A stretch of DNA of 6,495 nucleotides, taken from contig JAEZCC010000028.1 of assembly GCA_023412715.1 (NCBI GenBank), positions 1 to 6,495 of the forward strand. Direction: 5' to 3'. Shown here one piece after another: positions 1 to 5,813 of the stretch. Under the pieces are notes generated by a model, which searched no databases, was not told the DNA's origin, and was given only the letters and a program-made list of their open reading frames with translations. How positions within the stretch are numbered: the stretch's first letter is position 1; each line of letters starts with the position of its first letter. Both the position numbers and the translations under genes were made by a program. The DNA is from Bacillota bacterium. GTDB lineage: Bacteria; Bacillota; Clostridia; Oscillospirales; Acutalibacteraceae.

Positions 1-36
1 GGGGGGGTGGGATTTTGCGGGACCCCCTCCCCACTG
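1..36. other. G/C-rich tract at the left edge, unassigned
   Basis: A run of seven G's, then TGGGATTTTGCGGGACCCCC and TCCCC, stands out in an AT-rich window and can fold (GGGGGGT against ACCCCC). On the minus strand one frame is open across the edge with no start codon I can support. It could be the start of a downstream gene, a structured RNA or a packaging (cos-like) region. Confidence 0.35.
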
Positions 37-54
37 TAGCAGCCAGTTAACGTA

Positions 55-110
55 CGACCTATACAGTTCGAATGTCGACGAAACGAAGACAAATGAAACT
101 GTAAAAGTCG
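55..110. repeat. Strong imperfect inverted repeat near the left edge
   Basis: CGACCTATACAGTT (55-68) is inverted at 97-110 with 12 of 14 positions exact, and a further G-U pair would form in RNA read from the minus strand. Inside, TGTC (73-76) can pair with GACA (88-91). There is no T-tract after it on either strand, so it is not a standard intrinsic terminator. It lies between the last gene of the operon and the G/C-rich tract at the edge. Confidence 0.6.
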
Positions 111-124
111 CACATTAAAACAAA

Positions 125-355
125 CTATTTTTTAACTTTTATATAAATATTCATAAAATCATGTTCAATTATTTCGTCAATTGCTCTTTCAATTTCTTCA
201 TCATTCTCAAATTCAGTCATTTCATCAGAAGTTTTTGCAATTCTTGCTAAATAAGAAGAACTGTTATAACCTTTTTGGACATCATACATATACCATGCCT
301 TAAAGTTATCGAATGGATCATAAGGATTATCGATAGTAGTTAGCATACATTTCAT
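125..355 (-). CDS. Conserved small phage protein, function unknown
   Basis: This 76-residue acidic, soluble protein has no signal peptide or membrane segment. The start of its core, MLTTIDNPYDPF, followed by GYNSSSYLARIAKTSDEM and a helical tail (EIERAIDEII), resembles a small protein I recall from many Firmicutes phages; no function is known to me. It is the last gene of the nuclease-polymerase unit. Its start codon lies 3 bases past the stop of the polymerase gene, and its Shine-Dalgarno AAAGGAG (366-372) sits inside the last polymerase codons, which suggests translational coupling. The ATG at 355 is preferred because it is 10 bases from that site. The in-frame ATG at 346 (MLTT...) is 19 bases away, although it matches the family start I remember better. 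The gene is real with good confidence; its role cannot be read from the sequence. Confidence 0.85.
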   Translation of the reverse strand: MKCMLTTIDNPYDPFDNFKAWYMYDVQKGYNSSSYLARIAKTSDEMTEFENDEEIERAIDEIIEHDFMNIYIKVKK

Positions 356-357
356 AA

Positions 358-3186
358 CTAATTAGCTCCTTTCATGTATTTTATTATAGTAGATACAGAT
401 ACACCTAGCTTCTTAGCTATCTGTTCATTAGTGTACCCAGATGCCTTAAGTGTAGAGATATGAGCTATCTTAGCTGGGCTTAGACTACTATTACTTCTAG
501 GCATAGCCATAGCTTTAACTGTATCCATATTAGAGTTATTTAATATTTGTTGTAGTCTATTAGTAGAGATAGCACCTGCTTGAATAGCTTCCCATTCTTT
601 AGGTGAGATCTCTATCATCTCTTTCTTAGCCCCCACCTGTCTACGGGCCTTATCTAGGGCCTGTTGCCCCGCCTTCTTGATCTCCTTATTAGTCATATCA
701 GGGTTGGCCTGTTTCTTAGCTTGAACAACAGCATTTGCAATTGTTTGTGCCTGTCTCTCTTTAGGTGCGTTCTTTAATGCTACATTAAGGGCTGCGTTAA
801 GACGGTCGACTTGTGCTTGGTACTTAACACGGGCTGTTGGAGAGTAAGGTATATCGGGGGTATTAACCATAGCCTTACGGGCCTCGTTAGCTAGTGCTTT
901 CATCTTGTTAGCATACTCAGCATAAGCTATCTCCTTAGGGTTACGAGTCTTACTTACTAGTGTGAATGCATCATCAGTCTCATACATTCTAGTGCTCTTT
1001 TGTGTTTTAGTTACAGTCTTAGTTACTTCTTTACCAGACTTAGTTGTATAAGTTTTAGTATAAGTTGGTTCATCTACATTTTTCCATGTTTGTTTACCAG
1101 TCTCAGGATCTATGATAGGAGAACCTTGTCTCTTGATTACAGATTGTTCTGAACTAGCACGGGATATGATTGTACCAGCACCCTCTCTGTATCTACCATT
1201 TTCATCTATGTGACCTTGGTATTTTCTTTTTAATTCAGCTATGTTATTGTCTTTCTCACTTTGTTTATAGTTTAGTTTATGTTTACCGGCATCTATAACA
1301 ACCATTGAATGCTTAACCGCTCTTGCTAATTCATCATCAGATGCACCAAATAATGTCATGTCTGTTATTAAGTTAGAAATTTTACCCATCTCTAATTGAG
1401 TAACATCACTAGTTTTAGTCTTCATATATTTCATACCTGGTACTTCAGGGTATTGCATCTTAGGATCGAATCCTTCTAGAGCTTTTAGTGGCGGTTTAGA
1501 AGATATGTTAACACCTTTACCAGTAGGTATAACCATTACTGTATCACCATCAAAGTCTGCTCCTGATAAACGTTCTGCTACCTTACTATTAATACATACC
1601 GCATCTAAAGGGTTCTTACCTATCATTTTCTCCGCATCTTTTTGTTTATTGTTAACTGTTAATATTGGTATTTCAAATAGTCCACCATGTGGGTATCTTA
1701 TTAATGCAACCTTAGAGCCATTTTCATAGTTAGGTGCATATATTTCTGTATCTTTCATTGAAGGTACAGGTAATATAACTTGATACTTTTGTCCTGGTAA
1801 TGCAGCTGCTTGAAGATGCACAGCAGAAGAATCACAATCATCAGCAAATGATTTAAGTAATGCTTTCTTAACTGTAGGATTTGTTAATGACATTATTTCA
1901 TCGAACTCTGCTTGCTTATCGGCTTCCGCTAATCCTAATTGTTGTTTAACTAATTTTAAGTTTTGTTTAGATAGGAATTGAGAAGGTAATTTATCAGCCC
2001 ATTCTCCCCAGTCTCCTTCTTCTGCTCTTTTATTTATTAATGATAGTTTCTTATTACCATCTTTATCTGTATAGTAGCTTTGACCACCTGCTTTTATTAA
2101 AGAACCAAATGGGTTATCTGGGTCATCTTTTATAGGTTTTAATACTTCCATTTTAGATTTATCTTTTGTTTTGTTAGTGTTGAACATAACGTCTACACCT
2201 TTTGGTAGGTCATCAGAATATACAGCCATACCTTTAATATAGTGAGTTCCATCAACCATTATACGAACTTGAGCATAGTTAGATCCACCTAAATCTAGAT
2301 CTGCAACTCCTCTTCTTATCTCAACAAGTCCGTCTTTTTCTATTCCTCCATCCTCAGCATATCTAATTGCTAATCTCTTAGAATCCATAGATGCTGGGTA
2401 TTTGAAAGTTTCGAATGTTTGACCATCATCACTAGAATGGTATTCAGATATAGAATGAATATTTTGATAATCATAAATATCTTTGTGTTGTTTATCAGGT
2501 GCTGCTAATACTTTAAGATTAGTTTGTTTACCAGGGTTATTAACTTGAGAAACACCACCGCCATATATGTGATAGCCTTCCATTTCAAGCATATATAAAG
2601 CCTGATTTAATTTCTCTCTAGATATACCTAATTCTCTTTCAACACCTGTTCCTACATCTATCATACCTTTTTCTTCTATTTGTTTTCTTAAGAAATCAGC
2701 AGTCTTTTCAGCTTGTTTCATTCTACTTTCAGATTCAGCATTTAATAAACTTCTTACAGATGAATCGTTTTTGTATCCCATTTGTTTAGCTATCTCGTTA
2801 AGAGAATATCCTTGGTCTCTTAGATCTTTAGCTATTTCAACTTCCATAGCTCTGTGACCATCTTTTATCATAGATTTTTGTAATCTAACTTTAGTAGTTG
2901 TAGTCCCTAATGCATCTGCTATTTCTTTTTCAGATTTACCAGCTTTAGTCATATCATTAACTATAGCAAATGATTTCTCAGTTTCAAATTGTTGTTTAGT
3001 TAATCCCATAGATTTAGCTATGTCTTCATCGCTAACTCCGTTATCAGATAAATATTTAACTCTTGATAAGAAATCTGTACAGTGTTGATAAGGGTCCTTA
3101 CCACTACCCCAAGGATAACGGCCAGAACGTCTAGGCATACCATAATGCATTATTTCATCGATAGAAGGTTTATTTTCATATGACAT
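358..3186 (-). CDS. YonO-like single-chain DNA-dependent RNA polymerase with N- and C-terminal HTH segments
   Basis: This 942-residue protein carries DFDGD at residues 544-548 in the context LSGADFDGDTVMVIP, the Mg-binding aspartate triad of multisubunit RNA polymerase beta-prime and of single-chain relatives such as SPbeta YonO (about 905 residues). The segment before it, ALIRYPHGG at 494-502 and DAVCINSKVAERL at 528-540, matches the beta-prime double-psi barrel layout. The region around K318 (HYIKGMAVY) to K339 may be the beta-like barrel that supplies catalytic lysines. Residues 600-660 (MGKISNLITDM, HSMVVIDAGKHKL) may correspond to the bridge-helix region. There are helix-turn-helix-like segments near 39-70, 76-105 and 115-148, and another at 903-939 (YTNEQIAKKLGVSVSTIIKY). 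A Thr/Lys-rich low-complexity stretch spans 705-735. The N-terminus has HYGMPRRSGRYPWGSGKDPY. Its Shine-Dalgarno lies in the end of the preceding nuclease gene. The polymerase assignment rests on motifs, not on an alignment; phage annotations often call such proteins HTH or structural proteins. Confidence 0.82.
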   Translation of the reverse strand: MSYENKPSIDEIMHYGMPRRSGRYPWGSGKDPYQHCTDFLSRVKYLSDNGVSDEDIAKSMGLTKQQFETEKSFAIVNDMTKAGKSEKEIADALGTTTTKVRLQKSMIKDGHRAMEVEIAKDLRDQGYSLNEIAKQMGYKNDSSVRSLLNAESESRMKQAEKTADFLRKQIEEKGMIDVGTGVERELGISREKLNQALYMLEMEGYHIYGGGVSQVNNPGKQTNLKVLAAPDKQHKDIYDYQNIHSISEYHSSDDGQTFETFKYPASMDSKRLAIRYAEDGGIEKDGLVEIRRGVADLDLGGSNYAQVRIMVDGTHYIKGMAVYSDDLPKGVDVMFNTNKTKDKSKMEVLKPIKDDPDNPFGSLIKAGGQSYYTDKDGNKKLSLINKRAEEGDWGEWADKLPSQFLSKQNLKLVKQQLGLAEADKQAEFDEIMSLTNPTVKKALLKSFADDCDSSAVHLQAAALPGQKYQVILPVPSMKDTEIYAPNYENGSKVALIRYPHGGLFEIPILTVNNKQKDAEKMIGKNPLDAVCINSKVAERLSGADFDGDTVMVIPTGKGVNISSKPPLKALEGFDPKMQYPEVPGMKYMKTKTSDVTQLEMGKISNLITDMTLFGASDDELARAVKHSMVVIDAGKHKLNYKQSEKDNNIAELKRKYQGHIDENGRYREGAGTIISRASSEQSVIKRQGSPIIDPETGKQTWKNVDEPTYTKTYTTKSGKEVTKTVTKTQKSTRMYETDDAFTLVSKTRNPKEIAYAEYANKMKALANEARKAMVNTPDIPYSPTARVKYQAQVDRLNAALNVALKNAPKERQAQTIANAVVQAKKQANPDMTNKEIKKAGQQALDKARRQVGAKKEMIEISPKEWEAIQAGAISTNRLQQILNNSNMDTVKAMAMPRSNSSLSPAKIAHISTLKASGYTNEQIAKKLGVSVSTIIKYMKGAN

Positions 3187-3189
3187 AAA

Positions 3190-3747
3190 TTATTCCTCCT
3201 CTAATTTTAATTTCTCGATTACTTTGTCAAATGTAACTATCTTATCCATAATAGGTAAGATATCATCCACTGAAGGATGGTGTATTAATATTTCATTGTT
3301 TTGGTATATTCTTAATTCCATATCTATGTCGCCTGGCTTCTTCTTATATTCTAAACAGAATAAAGCAGCATAGATTTCTAATTGCTCCATGTGAGCTTTA
3401 GTTACTCCAGTTTTTAAATCGTGTATTCTTAATAAGTTATTTCTAAATACAATAGCATCGGCAGTTCCAAAACAGTTGTCTGAGTAATATAAAACTTGTT
3501 CTGGTTGCATCTTGAATCCGATAGCATCGTTAACATACATATTCAATGTCTTTTGAGATTTAGGTAACTTTTGGCCTAATTGTATACACTGACAAGCAAA
3601 GTCATGAAGGATAGTTCCTTTTAAAGTTGCTTGTTGTGTAGTCCATCTTTCTACGATCTTATCAGTATCATAATTAATCCAATGATATTTACTAGCGCCT
3701 AAGAACGCATGTTTACCTTCTAGAGAATAATGTTTGTTGAAGTTCAT
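3190..3747 (-). CDS. RecB/Cas4-like PD-(D/E)XK nuclease
   Basis: This predicted 185-residue nuclease of the PD-(D/E)XK superfamily resembles RecB/Cas4-type phage exonucleases. Motifs in order are GTILHDF (44-50, candidate His48), E83, GTADAIV with Asp97, DLKTG with Asp110 and Lys112 (the D-x-K pair), and QLEIY with Gln122 and Tyr126 (the QxxxY motif). These are the expected metal-binding and DNA-contact residues, and the length suits a bare nuclease domain with no helicase. The start at 3747 is chosen over the longer open frame to 3888 because AGGAGGAGG lies six bases upstream and the added residues are hydrophobic out-of-frame translation of the neighbouring gene. The gene overlaps the upstream VRR-NUC gene by 35 bases and ends three bases before the polymerase gene. 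I recall close relatives widely in Firmicutes phages. A role in DNA processing during replication, recombination or packaging is inferred. Confidence 0.88.
   Translation of the reverse strand: MNFNKHYSLEGKHAFLGASKYHWINYDTDKIVERWTTQQATLKGTILHDFACQCIQLGQKLPKSQKTLNMYVNDAIGFKMQPEQVLYYSDNCFGTADAIVFRNNLLRIHDLKTGVTKAHMEQLEIYAALFCLEYKKKPGDIDMELRIYQNNEILIHHPSVDDILPIMDKIVTFDKVIEKLKLEEE
3193..3202 (-). promoter_or_regulatory. Shine-Dalgarno of the polymerase gene, nested in the upstream gene
   Basis: AGAGGAGGAA is formed by the last codons (Leu-Glu-Glu-Glu) of the RecB-like nuclease gene. The nuclease stop codon then lies between it and the ATG at 3186. This arrangement fits translational coupling of the two genes. 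Confidence 0.8.
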
Positions 3748-4012
3748 AAAGTACCTCCTCCTTATTTTCAGGATAGATGAAACTTGCGAAAGACATCTTA
3801 TCCATAATATCAACATAGTATTCTTGATTAGGTCTGTGTGAAGCATTAGCGCTTTTCTTAACTTCAAGAGCAGCCCATTTATCTTCATATAAAATTATAA
3901 GATCAGGAATGCCTTGAATATAGGTAGGATCATTTTTCATAATGATACAACCTTTAAATATCATTTTTAATTCTTTGATAAGTTTGGCTTGGAAATCTCT
4001 TTCAAGTGCCAT
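3713..4012 (-). CDS. VRR-NUC domain nuclease
   Basis: This 99-residue protein consists essentially of a single VRR-NUC (PD-(D/E)XK superfamily) domain. Visible motifs are an N-terminal helix with Glu4, QGIPDLIILY (33-42, catalytic Asp37), LEVKKS (49-54, Glu50 and Lys52 as the E-x-K pair) and RPNQEYYVDIM with Gln63. Stand-alone VRR-NUC proteins of about this size are common in phages and are thought to cut branched or structured DNA; the substrate here is unknown. A GAAAGGGG Shine-Dalgarno lies about 10 bases upstream of the ATG at 4012. It is the first gene of the nuclease-polymerase unit, preceded by a leader of about 200 bases and a copy of the 26-bp repeated intergenic element. Its 3' end contains the Shine-Dalgarno and start of the next nuclease, so the two are probably made in linked amounts. 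Confidence 0.9.
   Translation of the reverse strand: MALERDFQAKLIKELKMIFKGCIIMKNDPTYIQGIPDLIILYEDKWAALEVKKSANASHRPNQEYYVDIMDKMSFASFIYPENKEEVLYELQQTLFSRR
3754..3762 (-). promoter_or_regulatory. Shine-Dalgarno deciding the RecB-like nuclease start
   Basis: AGGAGGAGG six bases before the ATG at 3747, located within the coding sequence of the VRR-NUC gene. It makes the upstream in-frame starts unlikely. Confidence 0.85.
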
Positions 4013-4213
4013 CTTATCTCAACCCCTTTCAAAAAGAAAATAAAAAGAGTCAGGCTAAACAAGTACAGCTAAATCGCCTCTTGATTTACAAGTCTAACTC
4101 CAAAATATATAGGGGGTGTTATGTCTATAATCACCCTCCAGGTTTCGTCGCTCTTAACGAAAAGAAGAGAGTGGAATTGTTCCAATAAAGACTTTTACAT
4201 CTTTTCTCTCTCC
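4013..4213 (-). other. Leader of the nuclease-polymerase operon, about 200 bases
   Basis: No convincing gene lies between element copy 1 and the VRR-NUC start. The leader contains a small hairpin TGGAA-CAA-TTCCA (4172-4184), GAGAG-type repeats that can pair around it (near 4168 and 4208), and a GGGTG/CACCC pair near 4115-4137. An ATG immediately followed by TAA lies just after a GGAGAG, and a 28-codon frame starting in the ATGA of the element has no Shine-Dalgarno. A long, partly folded leader is unusual for such a compact operon and may be regulatory; this is inference. Confidence 0.45.
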
Positions 4214-4239
4214 TCATAAAAGGGCATGTATTTTTCGCG
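4214..4239 (-). promoter_or_regulatory. 26-bp repeated intergenic element, copy 1 (before the nuclease-polymerase operon)
   Basis: Read on the minus strand this begins CGCGAAAAATACATG and ends CCCTTTTATGA. It aligns without gaps to copies 2 and 3. It lies after the terminator of the lipoprotein gene and about 200 bases before the first nuclease gene. A promoter or operator role is inferred from its position, orientation and conservation; it does not match a good host sigma-A promoter. Confidence 0.65.
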
Positions 4240-4247
4240 TACCCAAC

Positions 4248-4273
4248 AAAAAGAAAAAGCCCTTGTGAGGGCT
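4248..4273 (-). terminator. Intrinsic terminator after the lipoprotein gene
   Basis: The stem AGCCCT (4268-4273, minus reading) pairs with AGGGCT (4258-4263) across a four-base loop. It is followed on the minus strand by TTTTTCTTTTT. It lies five bases past the lipoprotein stop codon and separates it from the nuclease-polymerase operon. Confidence 0.9.
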
Positions 4274-4278
4274 AATCC

Positions 4279-4806
4279 TTATCTTGCTTCTATTTCTTTT
4301 ATTTGGATTTTTAAATATCCAGCATCCATATCATATCCTTCTATAGTTGCTTTCACTTTTACATTAAATCCTTCTTCTATCATTCCGTTTAATTTTGTAT
4401 AAGCTATATCTCTTGTTTTTATATAAGGTCCTACGAAATTACCATCTGTATAATCTCCTGTTGCTAATAATAATTCACATCTAGTATTGTATTTCTCATG
4501 TGGTGTTACTCCTAATATTTGTCCATCAAATTCAATTACTCTTTTATTGCTTCCTTCATCCCATTCTATACTTTCGAAATAAGTTTTGTATTCTTCATCA
4601 GTTAAATTAGTTGTCATATAATAATTAAATTTTTCTTCATCAAACACATCAATTTCTTTCTCAGTATTTTCTTGTTCTTTAGTTTCAACTTTTTGTTCTT
4701 GTTTTATTTCTGGTTGTTCCATATTAGTATCTTCCATTGTGTCTTCACATCCTATCATGTTTAATCCTAACATTACAGCTATTGTTAAACCAAATAATTT
4801 TTTCAT
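4279..4806 (-). CDS. Lipoprotein with probable OB-like C-terminal domain
   Basis: This 175-residue protein begins with a typical lipoprotein signal: MKKLF, a hydrophobic stretch to residue 18, and a lipobox-like MIGC with the lipidated Cys at position 20. The -3 residue is Met rather than the usual Leu. An acidic, glutamine- and glutamate-rich linker runs from about 21 to 55, then a folded domain from about 56 to 175 containing YFESIEW, RVIEFDGQILGV, and a beta-rich end (NVKVKATIEGY, YLKIQIKEIEAR). This resembles DUF4839/tRNA_anti-like OB-fold modules in Gram-positive surface lipoproteins; the family call is from memory and tentative. The protein should sit on the outer face of the host membrane, so superinfection exclusion or host-surface change is possible but unproven. 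AGGAGAGG lies six bases before the start. The gene has its own copy of the 26-bp element upstream and its own terminator downstream, so it is likely monocistronic. Confidence 0.83.
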   Translation of the reverse strand: MKKLFGLTIAVMLGLNMIGCEDTMEDTNMEQPEIKQEQKVETKEQENTEKEIDVFDEEKFNYYMTTNLTDEEYKTYFESIEWDEGSNKRVIEFDGQILGVTPHEKYNTRCELLLATGDYTDGNFVGPYIKTRDIAYTKLNGMIEEGFNVKVKATIEGYDMDAGYLKIQIKEIEAR

Positions 4807-4835
4807 ATAAACCTCTCCTTTTAATTAATATTCTT

Positions 4836-4861
4836 TCATAATAGGCCATGTGTTTTACGCG
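4836..4861 (-). promoter_or_regulatory. 26-bp repeated intergenic element, copy 2 (before the lipoprotein gene)
   Basis: On the minus strand this begins CGCGTAAAACACATG and ends GCCTATTATGA. It starts one base past the T-tract of the terminator of the gene at 4891-5208 and ends 29 bases before the lipoprotein start codon. That leaves room for a short leader with the Shine-Dalgarno, so a transcription start just downstream fits well. After TGA, copies 2 and 3 continue to match (AAGAATATTAAT against GAGAGTATAATA). Confidence 0.7.
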
Positions 4862-4862
4862 C

Positions 4863-4886
4863 AAAAAGAAAAGCCCATGAAGGGCT
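4863..4886 (-). terminator. Intrinsic terminator after the 4891-5208 gene
   Basis: The stem AGCCC/GGGCT (4872-4876 with 4882-4886) has a five-base loop and is followed on the minus strand by TTTTCTTTTT. It starts four bases past the stop codon, and element copy 2 begins right after the T-tract. Confidence 0.88.
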
Positions 4887-4890
4887 ATCT

Positions 4891-5208
4891 TTAAAGTCTT
4901 TTAACTTTCTTTTTATCTTTTTGAATTTCTAATAATTCTCTAGTTAGTTCTTCTATACGTTTTAGTTTTCTAGGTATTCTATCGAATTTATTTATAGGTG
5001 CAGTAGGATCTAATCTTTCTATAGATTCATATATTTCTTTTATTTCAAAAGCAATTCTTCTTTCTTCTCTGTTTAAACTGTTTAAAGCTATTTCGGCTAT
5101 TGTTTTAAATCTTACTGACAATCCACCTGCTACAGCTATACTAGCTCCTATTAAGATTTCTTTTTTATGCTCTTTAATAAAAGTTTTTATTTTTCCATTT
5201 TGTTTCAT
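4891..5208 (-). CDS. Small membrane-anchored helical protein
   Basis: This 105-residue basic protein was not recognised by family. A lysine-rich N-terminus (KIKTFIKEHKKE) precedes a short hydrophobic segment (about 17-31, ILIGASIAVAGGL), probably one membrane pass. The rest is mostly helical and highly charged (residues 47-105), likely coiled coil, with a proline-containing break near 67-79. The positive-inside rule is ambiguous because both sides are basic. The ATG at 5208 is chosen because AGGAGGT lies just upstream; the longer frame from 5235 would translate that Shine-Dalgarno as Gly-Gly. The gene is followed directly by an intrinsic terminator and preceded by a structured leader of about 180 bases and one copy of the 26-bp element. 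It resembles the 6024-6383 product in layout, not clearly in sequence. Confidence 0.78.
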   Translation of the reverse strand: MKQNGKIKTFIKEHKKEILIGASIAVAGGLSVRFKTIAEIALNSLNREERRIAFEIKEIYESIERLDPTAPINKFDRIPRKLKRIEELTRELLEIQKDKKKVKRL

Positions 5209-5214
5209 AATACT

Positions 5215-5221
5215 ACCTCCT
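5215..5221 (-). promoter_or_regulatory. Shine-Dalgarno deciding the start at 5208
   Basis: AGGAGGT, with seven bases between AGGAGG and the ATG at 5208. It would be coding if the longer frame from 5235 were used, so the shorter protein is preferred. Confidence 0.85.
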
Positions 5222-5386
5222 ATTATTGTATTCATAAGAGAGTATGTTAAGATGACGATTCGTTACTAATATATGGGCTACTCGGGGTACCATTGTTAAT
5301 GGCGGTCATACGAAACTCCCATATATCTAAATCATCGTAATTATATATCAACCACACCTAATATATAATCTTCTTATTATACTCTC
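5222..5386 (-). other. Structured leader before the 4891-5208 gene
   Basis: This leader has no gene but contains nested inverted repeats. GAGAGTAT at 5238-5245 pairs with 5379-5386 and would close the whole element. AAGAT (5249-5253) pairs with 5368-5372, and ACGAT (5255-5259) with 5334-5338. ATATATGGG (5269-5277) pairs perfectly with 5318-5326. CCATT (5290-5294) pairs with 5298-5302 across a three-base loop. This looks like a folded RNA leader, possibly regulatory. I could not match it to a known riboswitch or self-cleaving ribozyme. Confidence 0.5.
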
Positions 5387-5412
5387 TCATAATAGCATAG
5401 GTTTTTCACGCG
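5387..5412 (-). promoter_or_regulatory. 26-bp repeated intergenic element, copy 3 (before the structured leader)
   Basis: On the minus strand this begins CGCGTGAAAAACCTA and ends TGCTATTATGA. It starts three bases past the stop codon of the 93-residue gene and is followed by a consensus-like TATAAT. A leader of about 180 bases separates it from the start at 5208. The CGCG, A-run and TTATGA parts are shared with copies 1 and 2 at identical spacing. Confidence 0.68.
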
Positions 5413-5415
5413 CGC

Positions 5416-5697
5416 TTAGAAAGGCCATTCCATATAATATACATGACACACATAATTATATAGTTCTGTCTTGTCACTAAACTCTGGTATAGAAGAAGTG
5501 TCATATTTAAATCTAGCAGCTACATGATTAAAATAAATAGCATCTTTCAAGAACTCATTCATACATTCCTCAATGTGTTTGTAACTAAATGATCTAAACG
5601 TCTTACACTTAACTTTTGAAATATCAATCTCATTACCAACTAATTTCATACCAGCTTGCACATATTTATCATCTACTTTTATTTTCCAATCTCTCAT
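5416..5697 (-). CDS. Hypothetical phage protein, 93 residues
   Basis: I do not recognise this 93-residue protein. It has no membrane segment or signal peptide. It is mixed in charge, rich in aromatic residues towards the C-terminus (HVYYMEWPF), and contains three cysteines (31, 45, 84) that do not form an obvious zinc-binding pattern. The ATG at 5697 is supported by AGGAGGG six bases upstream; the longer frame from 5739 would read through that site. Its stop codon lies only three bases from the end of the 26-bp element that precedes the next gene, with no terminator between. Upstream is the gene-free motif-rich region 5698-6023, so its expression is probably set by signals there. Confidence 0.75.
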   Translation of the reverse strand: MRDWKIKVDDKYVQAGMKLVGNEIDISKVKCKTFRSFSYKHIEECMNEFLKDAIYFNHVAARFKYDTSSIPEFSDKTELYNYVCHVYYMEWPF

Positions 5698-5703
5698 ATT
5701 TTT

Positions 5704-5710
5704 CCCTCCT
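5704..5710 (-). promoter_or_regulatory. Shine-Dalgarno deciding the start at 5697
   Basis: AGGAGGG six bases before the ATG at 5697; it argues against the upstream in-frame start at 5739. Confidence 0.85.
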
Positions 5711-5813
5711 AAAATATCAATAAATTTGCTTGTGGTCAAAAGGCCAAAAATTTTTCTTAATTATATATATTATATTAATTTTTAAATTAAATTAAATAAG
5801 AAAAAAAAGTGGG

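Noticed and set aside
59..115. 18-codon frame on the minus strand after the last gene
   Set aside because: It has no Shine-Dalgarno, lies within the inverted repeat and is too short to support.
1505..1729. 74-codon open frame on the plus strand
   Set aside because: It lies wholly antisense to the polymerase active-site region, has no convincing Shine-Dalgarno and no recognisable protein features.
3748..3888. N-terminal extension of the RecB-like nuclease
   Set aside because: These codons are out-of-frame translation of the VRR-NUC gene, and AGGAGGAGG marks the internal start at 3747.
4006..4188. 60-codon open frame on the plus strand
   Set aside because: It is antisense to the operon leader, opposite to all supported genes, and has no Shine-Dalgarno.
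5238..5386. Known riboswitch or hammerhead/twister ribozyme in the structured leader
   Set aside because: The conserved core sequences I know for these classes, such as CTGATGA with GAAA, are not present in the right order on either strand.
5713..5741. TTGACC and TATTTT at 17-base spacing, a sigma-A-like promoter before the 93-residue gene
   Set aside because: Transcription would start inside or after the Shine-Dalgarno, so it could not serve the gene; TTGACC is simply a copy of the repeated motif.
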